This document shows positions 12,275 to 25,072 of a stretch of DNA of 64,000 bases, one piece after another; positions within the stretch are counted from its first letter, which is position 1, and every line of letters begins with the position of its first letter. The position numbers and the translations under genes were made by a program. The notes beneath the pieces were generated by a model. That model ran no database searches, was not told the origin of the DNA, and saw only the letters and a list, made by a program, of their open reading frames with translations. Source of the DNA: Metopolophium dirhodum (lineage: Eukaryota; Arthropoda; Insecta; Hemiptera; Aphididae); contig NC_083563.1 in the NCBI RefSeq assembly GCF_019925205.1, forward strand, positions 12,471,228 to 12,535,227. Direction: 5' to 3'.

Positions 12275-13199
12275 TTGATAAAATATACACTAGTTTTCCA
12301 TGTTACAATGATTGTTTTTTTCAATTTAATTTTGATATCTCGTTTGTATTATACGCCAAAGCTTCAGGGACGATGTTATAAATACTCGTTTTCTTCAACG
12401 AACCGTAAAAATAAAATATATATTCACAAACCGTATTTTCAACATCGAAGCCACAAATCCGAACCCCAAGCGTTTCTACCCTCGTTGGTTACACAGTCAA
12501 TTATAATGTACCAAACACCCGAGGTATCTGTTTTTTTTCTCTTAAACGAGTGCTCTTGCCCTGTTCGTTGTAATAAGCATTCACATAAATTTTCAGGTAA
12601 GTATCTGATATACATTTTATATATACATACAATATGCATGTAATATATTATATATGTATAAACTAAGACCATTAAACATTGACAACGCAGTACTCTACAC
12701 CCGCCGCCTAACAGATGGGAAGAATAGATTTGAAAATAATTTATATAGGTTTAAATATTTAAAAGCACGAGAGAAAAGTGTTGAATTCGCTCTTCCTAAA
12801 TTCAATTATTATTTTCGTTTTTATCCATTGCCTATTGGAAATTGGAATTGCCTTCTTGTTTTCACTTGTCAAAACATAGAACTTTACGACGACACTGTAT
12901 ATTATACATGTGTAATATTTATATCCAGCTATTCTAGAGTCTCACGAAGGAGACCGCAATGCTACATACGTATTAATACTTGGATACTTGAAACATGTAA
13001 CATGTGACCAACGGCCATTGATATTTTGAGTCATTGATTATACATTTTTTACGGAACAGTAGACACTAGGTATATAGTTATCAACGAGTGGTTTTAAGTA
13101 TTTATTATAAAACACTGTGGTCTACAATATTGTTGCTATAATTTTTTTTTCCAAGCATTATTTGATGATGGACACCGATTTACATTAAGTTCTAAATAA
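12275..13199 (+). CDS. candidate two-exon small secreted protein
   Basis: A 322-nt open frame from an ATG at 12,275 ends at a strong splice donor (TTTCAG|GTAAGTAT, exon end 12,596). A pyrimidine-rich acceptor (TTTTTTTTTCCAAG) ends at 13,155. Joining in phase gives a short second exon (13,156-13,199) that ends at TAA, for about 122 residues in all. The N-terminus (MIKYTLVFHVTMIVFFNLIL) looks like a signal peptide or signal anchor. The rest is basic with four Cys. Unsupported alternatives are a chance frame, or that the downstream ORF at 12,654-13,007 is the real exon. I recognise no family. Confidence 0.22.
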
Positions 13200-13204
13200 T
13201 TATA

Positions 13205-16200
13205 TTGTCAGTCAAACCTACACGTTAAGTATACCCAGTGTGGAGCTTAAGCTACGCTTATTTTTGGAGTGGGTGGCGTTCAAAACACTAATAAGTGGAT
13301 TTAATAAGTATAAGTAATAAGTATATCTAATGGTTAATTTTAAGAACTAATAGATATGTAATACATAAGTACCAAAAAAAATTAAAATGTCTTAGAATAA
13401 TATACTATCATACTGTAATAATCGTAATCGGAGCATCTGATGATGTATCGCCGTTTAATATTTAATTAATGTCTGTACATTATATATTTAAATATTTAAA
13501 AGCCTATTGCATTATTATATAAACTGTAAAAGTCTTCATTTACTAAAAGTTTTTTATAAGCGTTCGATGTCCAAATAATCATAACTTTTTTTTAAAATCA
13601 TGTAGGTACCTATCTAGACATGGATATTTGTAAATTGTTTTGTAGTTAAAAATTCATAAAATCTTACACATTGAATACCTTATGTTCAAAAATTGAATAC
13701 AAGGTTCATCATAAATTGGTATCGTAGATTTATAAAAATATCGAAAACACATTATAGCAATTTGTTTTATAAGCGTTTAAAAATCAAAATTATTAGGCGA
13801 AATTCGTTAAAACTACAAATATGTTTAGATTATTTTGTAGTTCAAATTTATTATTTTTTTAATTTATTAACTACTAGTTAGCTATTTTATTTCGTGAATC
13901 ATATGATGCTTCCTTTAATAATTATCCCCTGCTAGTTTTCACATGTTGTATTGCCTATGTGTGCATTTTAATGCGCTCTTTTATTTTTATACTTGGCATG
14001 ACCCTGGGTCGTTGGATAAATAAAATGTATGTTTTGTATACAATTATTTGATTTATTAATGGTTGTTTAATAGTTGTTTAACCAAATATACAGTAAACAT
14101 TATTGTTTGAAACTTACAATAAGTATAAATATATTTATTAGAATTACTTCTTAGTGTACTAGTATATAATATATATAACAATATAGTTACAATTTTAAAT
14201 AAATGGCTTCATGTCTACAGTTATAGGAACAACTTAAGGGAACTAATATATTTAAATAAGAAAACCTAAAATTTATCTAGCTCATAATAAATGTAGAAAA
14301 TATTTAAGTCTCACTTATTTTAAAACCTCTAAACGTCACTTTTATTAATTATTATCTATATTTTATTGCAAAATTCTTAAAATAAAAAATTTATTACACA
14401 TAAAATCAAGATTTATAAAAAAAAATGTGTTTTGGAACTATATCAATAATAAATTTGAACTATGTGTGTCATTTATATTAAATTAGTTTTAGTTTAAACT
14501 TATATTGAATAAATAATTAAGTCTTTGTTTCTGTTTTATGTTAATTTTTATTATGGTCTGAATTTTTTCATAGCCCTATGAAGCTTACTATTCGTCGGTG
14601 TTACTCGTCCGTAACTTCATTTATAACTACGTATGATACAAGTATCAAATTTAATTATTTAATAGTTATATTAGTGATATTATACCACACAACTTTTACA
14701 CGTTAGTTGTTTGTTTTTTTTTTCAACAATTTAATAATATTTATAATATTTTATATACTTTTTTATAGAACTCGGTTTACATAGTACCTAACTATTTCAT
14801 TTCACATCATTTTATTGTTAGAGCACAATAATTGATTTTAAAGTCCAGAAAGTAGAGAGTATATTATTATGTATTTTTTTACCAGCTACCTATTACTAAA
14901 GCTTAATATTAATTATTATATTAAATTTAATAACATTCAACCATCGGTACTTGATGTCGTCGCTAATTAAATAAACGTAATAATATTGTATGACGTATGT
15001 CTTGGCAGTTAACGTGCATGCTAAATAACTAATTTGATAATCAGGTCAAATATTTATCAAAATACGATACTGGTAATTTTTTTATTTATGCTAAATTATT
15101 TACAGTTAAATAGTCGGTCGAGTTGTATGTTCAAAAATAATTTGTTCAAAAGGTAAATTTTCTATTCATTTTAACTTTGCGTCGTAATATTCTCAAGACC
15201 ACTCTCTTGTATTTAATAATTTAATATTGATGAAAAAAAGTCTTAAAATCATATTATGCTGTGCATTACTACTAATAAATAATATACTAATCATTATGGA
15301 AAGCAAACAAGTAGGTATAATATAATTTTAAATTCGCTTGATGCATTGACATTTTCCACGACAAAAATGTTGTTTTGAACATCATATAAAATATGGAATT
15401 TCCTATTAAATATAATTAAATTTAAGAATATTCAAGGTAAAGATAATTAATGTTCAATATTATTAGTACTAAATTACACTTAATTATACTTCTCCAAGAG
15501 CCTATTTTAAAATATTACTTAAATGAGTAGTGTTTAATATTTGTATAGGTAGTCGCCAGTCAGTATACCTATGGATAAAGATATACAAATCTTCAGAACA
15601 TCTTAATTTTGTATCCTCAAAACGTGTAAGACTTGTAGTAGATTGTAACGCAAGTTTTAGTCTAAATTTCCCATCATTTTTTGAAAATTAAATTTAAATC
15701 TCTAAATATTATGTATTTATGTGTCATAAAACATGGAGTAAAAATGCATGCATTTATGATATACGGGGTCTATTATAGACGTTTTGGAAAGTGAAAACAT
15801 TGAGATAATTTTTCGTATCATTTGGACACTTAGAATAATAAATTGTATAAATTATACTATGATGGTATGATTTATGAAAGAACAACGGTATACACACATG
15901 CATTATTATAAGACTAATTGGTGATTATTATTTAGTAATACAGGTATTACTGTTATAGTATTTCCTTAAAAGCTTGATTTTTATATCAAAAGTTTGATAT
16001 TGATGTTCCAATATTTTTTAATTTCGTGTGAGTACAATATGTGAATCTATACAGTGTTATAAGATCGTTATCGTCAAAACTAATGATAATTTTAATGGAA
16101 CTCAAATGTTGTATTTAAAACACTACACAAATTCTCAGTTCATTATTCCAAAGACGAGAATAATTTCGAATTTATAACATTTAAAAACATTTCATTTTAA

Positions 16201-17520
16201 CGGTATAACCATAAATTAATTTTAAAAATAATATACGTTATGAAATGTATTGTTTAACAATAATTTATTGTTAATATTATTATTATTCATCTTTCTTATG
16301 CCGTTAGTCAATATTATGCATTCGTTGTATAGATGCATTGTAACTTTAATGTTATTGGTGCGTTATGGAATCCATTCATGATTAAATTTGGACCTGCACG
16401 AAGTAATAATATACATTCATCGGGTATTGAACATCAAACAAATTTAATTCCTTTATATTATATAATATAATACAATATGTTACACTCAATAAGCTGCATG
16501 GCATGCAATAATATGCGTTACACATCAGATTGTACATATAATTATATAGGTACTTCAAGTTTTATATCCAAAAAGGTTGTTCATTGAATGCATTATGTTT
16601 GTACATCTTATCATGAAACATACCGATGATATATCACTTCGTTACCAACACTTGTCATCGATACAAGCTAGGTAGAAAATCAGTTGTTTTAAAATTACAG
16701 ACCTTAAGTTATCTAATTTATAAATACATATATACTGTTCCTATTTATATATGAGCTACAATAGCTACATATAATAATATGGTATTGTACGCCTAATCCT
16801 ATGGGAAAGGCAATACTCCCACTGAGGTCTTTAAAACACGAATTTTCACTATTTCAAAAATATGGGTAATAACTAATAATAGTTTATAAGAAAAAACACA
16901 AAATTTGTGTATAAAGTTTAATTTCCTCCTTCTTTAGTAAATACCTATATTATACATATTATGAAAGGTAGGTGGGTAGCGTATTAAACGTCTTAATTTG
17001 TATGTTAAAGAGAGATGAGTAAGGTATCGAGATTAATTTTGTACATTCTGTACCTACCAATGTTCTCCGGTGCATCTCAGCTTCTACAAGTTTTAAAATA
17101 TTTAATTAAATTATATTAAACGTCAAATTATTGAAAACGTAAAATAATCTCTCGTCTTCGATAATATGGTGTATATAAAATAAAGTGTACCTACAAAATG
17201 TTTAATTATAAGTTTTAGTGTACACACCAGTAATTTGGATAAACTTATTCCAAACAATAAATAGCATAATTTTAATGCATTTCACCGTAATTCAAACGCC
17301 TGGCAATAATATAAACAATCTAATTTGTAAAAACTATGTGGCCGTCAACGTATAATAATATTCATTAAGACTTTTCTGATGACCAACAAGAAAATTCTCA
17401 ACCATTTTTAATACAAATTTCCAACCATGATAAATTCTGTCACGGTGTACTCATTATCAGATTCAGAATATTGTATTACCAACAAGACGTTTTATAATCA
17501 AATATTAATCATGGTTAATA
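13205..17520. other. AT-rich gene-free stretch
   Basis: No supportable gene. A GACCCTGGGTC palindrome followed by GGATAAATAAAATG near 14,003-14,030 resembles the 3' end of an old LINE, but no coding remnant precedes it. Confidence 0.4.
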
Positions 17521-17531
17521 AAATATATAAT

Positions 17532-17987
17532 CAGTGTTGAGCCGAGATAAATATAATTTTATCTAGATAAAGATAAAGATAAATTATAATAATGTTATCT
17601 AGATAAAGATAAAGATAACTAAATTATTTATTTATCTAGATAAAGATGAAAAAAACAATTTTTTATCTAGACAAATTATCAGATAATTTTTTTTATATTG
17701 GTTTATGGCACTCTCCGTAAGCTCGTAGCAATATAGAATAACTTAATAGTATGCTATCGAAAATGTCGATAGTTATTAGTAAATACCACCTACCTACTTA
17801 ATAAATTACTTAACTGTCTACCTATAAATTACCAAAAATAAAAGCCGTTAAATAAATTAAATTGTCTGGTTAAATTCGTCTAGATAACAGTGATTTTTAT
17901 CTTAGATAGCTATGTAAATTAATAATCTCTATTTATCTAGATAAGATAAAAGATAAAAGAATATTTATCTAGATAAACTCAACACCG
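17532..17987. mobile_element. 456-bp hAT MITE rich in TTATCTAGATAA palindromes
   Basis: Termini CAGTGTTGAG and, inverted, CGGTGTTGAG are flanked by a perfect 8-bp duplication TATATAAT (17,524-17,531 and 17,988-17,995). Inside, the palindrome TTATCTAGATAA recurs about six times, often followed by AGATAAAGATAA, clustered at both ends with a different core (17,690-17,880). The 8-bp duplication and CAG-GTTG ends place it in hAT. It has no coding capacity. The repeated subterminal palindromes are the kind of site a hAT transposase binds. Confidence 0.85.
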
Positions 17988-18326
17988 TATATAATATCAT
18001 TAAAACTTTTAATAATGAGTACCTATACGAACCACCGGTTGGCTTTACCCACTTCCTTGACGTACAACGTACTTCCACGATTTCAGAATCAATCCACCAC
18101 TGCAATTTATGAGTAATTTAAGACTTACAAAACAAACTACAATTTTAAAATGCTCATAACTTGTTTAAAATTAAAATATCAAAAAAGTCCTAAGTGTGAC
18201 TATAAATAATATTCTTGCCTTTAAATTTGATAATAGTACATATGTATTATTATTATTTTAATTTATTAGCATAATAATAATAATATGTAAAATGCGTTAG
18301 GTATGTTATGCGTTTATTGGATGGGG

Positions 18327-18399
18327 ACAACAAATGTGGGTACGACGCGTTAAGTTAGGGACCTCTTAAGACTGTTATAGAGCAACCCATATTTGTTGT
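18327..18399. repeat. 73-bp inverted repeat (hairpin-capable)
   Basis: ACAACAAATGTGGGT at 18,327-18,341 is matched with one mismatch by its complement at 18,385-18,399, with a 43-nt loop that holds GGGACCTCTTAAG. It could be a tiny MITE or a stem-loop. No flanking duplication was identified. Confidence 0.45.
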
Positions 18400-18904
18400 G
18401 ATTTTAAACCACGGATAAAGGAAAGATTGGTATACGTACCTACTTTACGATGCGTGATTACTGTTTTGAATATAATATGTATGACTTTAATTATCTCTTT
18501 TCTAGGAAAACAGTTAGAAAATGTAGGAAAAATATTTTTTAATTTAAATGCCTAACTTTAGAATCAAAATTATTTTTTAAAAAAAGGTGTTCAAAAAACA
18601 TAATAATATTTTTTAAAATTCTTTTAAAAGTAACGCAAGTAATTTATTTCAATAAGCGTTAAACTCTTGTCACTTCACTCATCTCATGTGAACTTAAGAT
18701 ATTTTTAATTAAAAACTCATCATTGAATACTGCAGAATACTCAATATTACATCTACACTTTTACTAGGTAAAATATTATTATGCTTAAAATTAAAAAAAA
18801 TTTAATACGGCCGTTTAATAAAAATAAAAATAATAAGAGTGAAATAATTAAGGGGAGTTTAAAATGCTAAAAATGCACGCAGCCACGCAGCTTTAGTTTT
18901 CCAG

Positions 18905-19049
18905 AAAGAAAATATCTAAAGAAGTTATTACTTTTTGGAATAACGAATGTATAAAAATTGTTTCTGAGTATGTTTCTCAAAACAAATTTACACGCCTTGT
19001 AAGTGAGTTAGTTGAAGTTCTAGCTACTGCAGTTGGTTCAATGAGTTAA
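18905..19049 (+). CDS. candidate terminal coding exon without its own ATG
   Basis: An acceptor (TTTAGTTTTCCAG ending at 18,904) is followed by 47 open codons ending at TAA 19,047-19,049. The peptide has the look of real coding sequence, with a mixed, amphipathic, Val/Leu/Glu-rich tail (LVSELVEVLATAVGSMS). An in-frame stop lies just upstream of the acceptor, so the frame only makes sense as a spliced exon or an old transposon remnant. No partner exon or family was recognised. Confidence 0.25.
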
Positions 19050-19054
19050 TTTTC

Positions 19055-22000
19055 ATTGTTTTAGTGTTAAATTGGTGGATCGTTGTAATTCAAGTTTATA
19101 TGCAGCCTGCAAAGAACATTACGTAAAAAAACATTAATTTCCCACACAGAAGTCGGCTGTACGTTACTAACATTTAAGTTATAAACTCGTAGTTAGTACT
19201 TGTGCTAGGGTCGACTACTAATAGGTATGTCTTGTACCTGTAGCCAATATTTTTTACTTTACGGTCAGATTTCGTAATGTTTTTAAGGGAGTAAATAAAT
19301 TAAACTGTGAGTAACACTTCCGTGCCATTGATTGTTTTTAACCTACGAATTACTATAATATTAGCAAAATATACACATGACGTTTTAAATTCGATTCATT
19401 TGAAAAAAAAATACTGACCATTTTTATCTATAATTTATGTCTTAACCGACATTTGGCAGAATATTGTTTGAAAAACCCATCGTATCTTATCACCTCGATA
19501 TCTATGAAGTATTAGTAGTATTACCAAAACATTTAAATTGTATTGTATTATTAATTATTATGAACTGATATAATATTATACACTGTACAATTATTGTATT
19601 GAATATTATATTCGCTTATGATTTATGAATGTGTATTTTTTATTCGTGTCACATTGCCTCATATGAAAAGTCAACACAAAATACTTTAATTGAAACAATA
19701 CTTCGATAGTAAACCATCGATTATAAATACTAGCATTTATAACCAATGGTAATAATACCATATACGTTTGACTAAATTCCAAACTAAAATATAAATTTTT
19801 TAAATAAATATATTGGTACACTCCCCTATAAAAATAAGAATATTCTAGATCAACCTTTATACTTAACACCGTCATAATGATAAAACCCAAAGCTTTGTTA
19901 TTGGGAAATTAATTTCTCTATTCATTCCAAGCTTTTTAGATATTCGTAAAAACATTAAATCCTACTAAATTAAAACTAAAACAAAAGTCTACGTTCACTA
20001 TGACTATAAATAAGTTATTTTTTGTATCGTATTATTAACAAGCCTTTATTTTTATTCACCAAAAACAATACATTATTTTTAATCCAAACGAACAATATAT
20101 TATTGGATTTGTATAAAATATTATTATTCATAAAAAATATTATAATACTATTAATCTTGCTTACTTTAGAACATAAATGGACGATGACAATATTTATAAC
20201 ATTTATAATATTTTATCAATATCGTATGTCATTATATCTTAATCCAAAAATACTCAGTTATCACGTTAAAATGTTGTTGTTCAAATACTATTTAATTACT
20301 ATTGTCTTGATCCCTTGGGGAAAAAATACTCAAGTATTTAATAGATACTCAATAATGGTTTTTAGTTTGTGATTAGAGTACCTATATGAAGTAAAAACCG
20401 TTCATTTTCAGAAATAATAACGAAATGTAGGTATTATTTTGATTCAAATTAAAACGGAAACAATTTATAATTATGCGTGGGACATATTGTGAGTATTACA
20501 ATAATATGTCAATATTAAAGATAGTAACTGATAATTAATTATTTATGAATTATGATCAATAGCTGTGCGTCAAAGAGTCGTTTTATGTTCTCTGATCAGT
20601 GGACTTCGGCAATTTTCAAAAACGCCTACAACGATAACATCTTCCACAACAGTAGACTCATATTATATACTTATATCTACAGTCATGTTATTGTTTAGTA
20701 CTCTAGTATATTATATTAAATTCTAGGAATATTATTTTGATAATGCATCAGGTCAGGCAATATCTGCTGCAGTGAACCAATCCCTACTTTGGGTTTTTGG
20801 ACACTATTTCGTGGTAAGAACTTTGTACTATTTGTAACACTAGGCCGGGTGCCTAGAGAATTTTTTACTGGTAGACAAAAACTTTACAAATTCACATAGG
20901 TAGATACATAGGGGAGATTTGTTATATGTCGGTGTTTTTAAAAAGTTTATTTTAAAGTTAAAGACGTATAGTCCCTGTCAATTGCAGAACCGATATTAGA
21001 GTAATACAGTGTGTGACTTAGTGCATTATATTAGGTATTATAGATATTATTATAATGTAAAATTTTGTGTCATTATATGGCTCTGAGTTCATAAAAAGTT
21101 TTAGTCAAACGTATATTCTATACTATGAAAATATCGAATAATATGCATCATGCAATAGTTCAGAGATGCAAATAGGACTGAGGCCCTAATCAACAAATAT
21201 ATTTAATGTATTTCTGTATTTCAGCTAAGACCCCATCACTGTTCATAAAAAATATGTTCAAATACAATCACATGTTGTACGATTTTTATATATTAAGTTA
21301 ATTACAATAATATACCAGTTACATTTTTTTCCACTCGTACAAAATAATAATCAGTAATTATATTTTTATCGCTTCGTATGATTATACGAAAAATAGAAAA
21401 ATATAAATGTATAGTACCTATATATAGTGTATAGTTACATTTTAGTGAACTACTACCATTTCTAAAACCTAACATTATTTTACAATATAAATATCTAACA
21501 GAGTAGGTAATAAATGAAATATTATAATATTATTAATTAATTAGCACACTTAAGTGGCTTCGTCCGGGATTTTACTTAGTTTACTAATTTTAAATAGGTA
21601 TGCAATTTTTATAAATCAATAAATTGTTCACTATTTTGATATGATTAAAAAAAATGTAATTGATTTTCTTATAGATCATTACAATACATTATCATAAAAA
21701 CATGAATACTAAAATTACGGCATAATTAAAAGTCCTCAGAAAAAATTTCTCAACTCATTTTAGTTTTTCAAAAAATTAAATAAAAAGGTATAGGTATAGT
21801 TATTTTTTCAGTGCAAATGTATAGTACTTATGTACCTAAAGTTCACTTTCAATTTTTGCGTACATATTATCGACTAAATACTGAATAGGAATAAGTAATA
21901 ACTGTAGATCATTTAATAAACTATGTTTTTTTGTTTTCACCATTTAACGATATTCATAAAAATTAAAAATTCATTGTGAATACTCTCTTGTCAACACTAT

Positions 22001-22135
22001 AAAATGTTCTTGGAATTCGTAGAGGCAACCTATCACTCTTTATCACGTGTCACATTCACATTCAATCCAAATTGTAAATAAACGAAAGACAATTTGTTAA
22101 AAGATTAATCAAAAGTAGATAGATTTAGTTACATG
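19055..22135. other. AT-rich stretch, open frames of low complexity
   Basis: Frames at 19,606-19,890 (minus) and 20,022-20,372 (plus) are runs of Ile/Leu/Tyr/Asn with no motif, as expected from AT-rich DNA. No RNA gene or transposon end could be supported. Confidence 0.4.
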
Positions 22136-22139
22136 CATC

Positions 22140-22575
22140 TTCTTTCAGAAGTTAATCAAACTCATGAATATTTTCATCAAATGTGACATTATTGAAACTG
22201 TAATATATTGGGTGCACTCCGTTGAATGTACTCCGCTCATCAACAAGGAAAATAATTTGCAAAAATGTATCTTCTCGTTTAGCAATGTCATGAGAGTGTC
22301 AACTGTATGATAAAACTGTCCTTGAGTCCGAATCTTAAAAGTTGTCATCCATTGAATTAATTTTTGCATAGGCACAGATGTTCCAAATTATTTTAAAACT
22401 ACAGTTGTACTTTCTGGTCTAAGGAATTCTTCCTACACCACACCGAATAATCGCCCTTCATTGAACATTTAGTGGCTCTGGTAGTTTAGGAAGTTCTGTC
22501 AAAGAAACTTTTCCACCTGAACAACATAAACCTGAAATTCCACCTTCAAACATCAATGCATGGCAAAATGTACCC
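22140..22575 (-). pseudogene. Helitron Rep/helicase N-terminal domain fossil
   Basis: Read on the minus strand, the segment shows the order typical of the Helitron-like N-terminal domain. First comes FCHALMFEGG then GLCCSGGKVSL (about 22,500-22,560), then PKLPEPL. After a frameshift it gives TTFKIRTQGQFYHTV (about 22,305-22,350), and in another frame DTFLQIIFLVDE. At least two frameshifts and a stop separate these blocks. The Rep catalytic residues and the helicase are not present. Autonomous relatives encode a Rep-helicase that drives rolling-circle transposition. Confidence 0.6.
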
Positions 22576-22860
22576 TTCACAGATGTTTACCAATATTGAC
22601 TTGATGCAAGTTTAAATAATTGATTTCATAGTTATAGATACAATAATGCATAATTTAATTGATGTTAATATGCAATACATTCTGGTCTATCAGCCTAGAC
22701 GCTCTTTTTATTTTTGGAGACTATTTTCATTGAATTCTATTTGCATTGCTTATGATTTGTTTTCTGATTGCTCAGGTCGCAACACTATTACTTTTATGTA
22801 TTGCCTTTACTTTCACATAGTCAAAATAGTATATTGTGTGACAAGGGCGGAAAGTGAGGT

Positions 22861-22910
22861 ATTTCAGTCGCGGGCGACGTGTGCCGCGTTTCGCCCACGA
22901 AGACTGAAAT
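22861..22910. repeat. GC-rich stem-loop
   Basis: ATTTCAGTC (22,861-22,869) pairs perfectly with GACTGAAAT (22,902-22,910). The 32-nt loop is GC-rich (GGGCGACGTGTGCC and so on) in otherwise AT-rich DNA. It lies just outside the inverted-repeat element below and may belong to the same composite repeat. Confidence 0.5.
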
Positions 22911-22938
22911 CGCCTTCCCGCACGAGCCACAAATACTA

Positions 22939-23320
22939 TTTTTTTGTCACGCCTCTGCGTTCAATCGATCACGGCCAAGGTAATTCAGGGATCTATACAA
23001 CACTAGACCATAATTCTACGACAACATTATTTCATGAAATAAACGATTTTATTTTAAGCATCACGCATGGAGGTTATAATATGAATATAAGATGTAATCA
23101 AAAGTTTATGTTTTGTAAGGACCGTGGTATAGATTTCAGTGTCTGGTTGTGCAGGGGATACGCACGTGATATGTGCGCCCAGCACTTTTGGGGATTTCCA
23201 CTTTATCACCCAGCACTATTAAGAATTCCCACTTTACCGCCCACTGGACGGAAAAAGGACGCTTTCCAACGCTTCAACCGCTATCGAAGACGAAACTTTC
23301 GGTGCAGGCGTGACAAAAAA
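22939..23320. mobile_element. MITE-like element with 15-bp inverted ends
   Basis: TTTTTTGTCACGCCT near 22,940-22,954 is matched exactly in inverted orientation by 23,306-23,320. Between them a CCCAGCACT..TTCCCACTTTA motif repeats. The 234-codon open frame at 22,646-23,350 simply reads through this repeat and is not a gene. The superfamily is not assigned because no clear target duplication is visible. Confidence 0.45.
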
Positions 23321-23354
23321 GTTATTTTCATTCTAAACATTTCAAATTAAGATA

Positions 23355-25070
23355 GTGAAAAATTCTTCATAGACTCCTTCAAAATAAACAGCTATAATAA
23401 TAAAATTTCCATGAAAATTTTTGTTGCAAATAAGGTTTTCAAGTTTATCAATAATTTATGTATATTATGTAAGTATCCGATTTTGGATGCAAATCCATTA
23501 TTACTGTGTAACTTTTTAAATAAATATGAGGAGAGGGATGACAAAATGTGTAATGATATGTATCTAGATTTCATGAAAACAATATAATATTCAGTGTAAA
23601 TTTCATTATATCAGAACTCACCATTCAAATGTTTTTGTGAAACATACAAATTCCTTGATTTATATATTTTATAATAAAAAAAATGTATGTGTTATTTTCT
23701 AGAATAGTTACTGTAATATTTAGATTTAAATTATGATGGGTGTGCGACGTTCCTGACATAAGTTTTTCGTTAAATCTATAAAAGCCTTGTTAATTTAATT
23801 TCCTATTCGCTCCTACGTGCAATTGGTTGATACACTAATAGATGAAGAGATTACTTTTAACTTAAGAGCTTTATTATACGAAATAAATTATAAGTATTAG
23901 TATATTGTTTTTAAAAATACACTACTTTAATTACCTGTCCTTTAGATTATAATTCAGTAGCTACAGATAATCCAAAATAATTCCAACGATCTTTAAATAT
24001 ATCTTTACAAAAAGTTTTTTTTAGAGTATAGCAGTGTAGGTATACCTACATCGTTATTATACGGATACACAAACAATGTATAGAGTTTTACATGCAATAA
24101 CAATTTATTTAAACGAATGTTTATTTTTCCAAATATACGATTTGACAGGCGATAAGTGTTCAAATTTGTGACAAACTCTTAGCACAATAGTTGTTCCTGG
24201 TAGCATTCATTATAATAATATACATACATATTTAGAATATAGAACGTGTACGATTGAATAAAATATTTTTAACATATTTTCAATGCAATATAACTAAGTC
24301 TTAAATTCCTATAGTAGGTATAATGTACATAATTACATAATATAATATGTAAAACAAACATGATATTCACTATTTTATAGTTATATTGGCCACTTGTACC
24401 CTAATGTTCAGCAGAGTCACTTCCAAATTTTTTTTTTTTTTAATTGACCTCCCTTCTTGTTTAAATTCTGACAAACGAGTTTTGGTTAAGTATATACCTA
24501 CATAATAGGTACCTATATAACTTATAATTCATATTTTAATTTAATTTCCAAAGAAATATAACTTCCCAGGCACGACCGGAAAACCGTCGTCTGTCGAACT
24601 TTAATACATAGTGTACAGTGATGAAAGAACTGTAATATCACGCGTCTCTTAATACATTTATTTTGGTCACTAATGATATTATTATTAATTTCGTTAATCC
24701 ATAGACATAAAAATAACATTTTTTAATTGTTTTATATGCCTATACCGAATACATCTTATATTATACTATAATTTATTTCTTCTTAATTAATAAGAGTTTC
24801 TTATTTCGCATGAACAAAAAACTGCTGCAATAGTAGGTATAACAATAAATTACAACAAATTAGTCATATATTTATAAATCTTAAATTACGATCTAACTAT
24901 AAATAAGATAAATATGAAAACTATGATATTATAATTAATAAAGATTTTTAATACTTTACTCTTTAATTCTAAAATTTAAAAATAAAGTTTTCTTATAATT
25001 ATAAATAAGTCTTTAAACATGATTCAAAAAAAATATAAAATTAATTATATTATGTGAATACACTTTACAA
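23355..25070. other. AT-rich gene-free stretch
   Basis: Nothing supportable was found. The last few hundred bases before the tandem array are especially rich in TAATTATAAATAA. Confidence 0.4.
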
Positions 25071-25072
25071 GC

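Noticed and set aside
12654..13007. 117-codon open frame downstream of the candidate secreted gene
   Set aside because: No motif, no splice signal in phase with the upstream exon, and composition close to background. It could still be an exon but is not supportable.
20022..20372. 116-codon hydrophobic open frame
   Set aside because: Low-complexity Ile/Leu/Phe/Asn text expected by chance in AT-rich DNA. No start context or conserved motif.
22646..23350. 234-codon open frame on the plus strand
   Set aside because: It reads straight through two inverted-repeat structures, has no domain, and mixes unrelated compositions. It is a by-product of a repeat.
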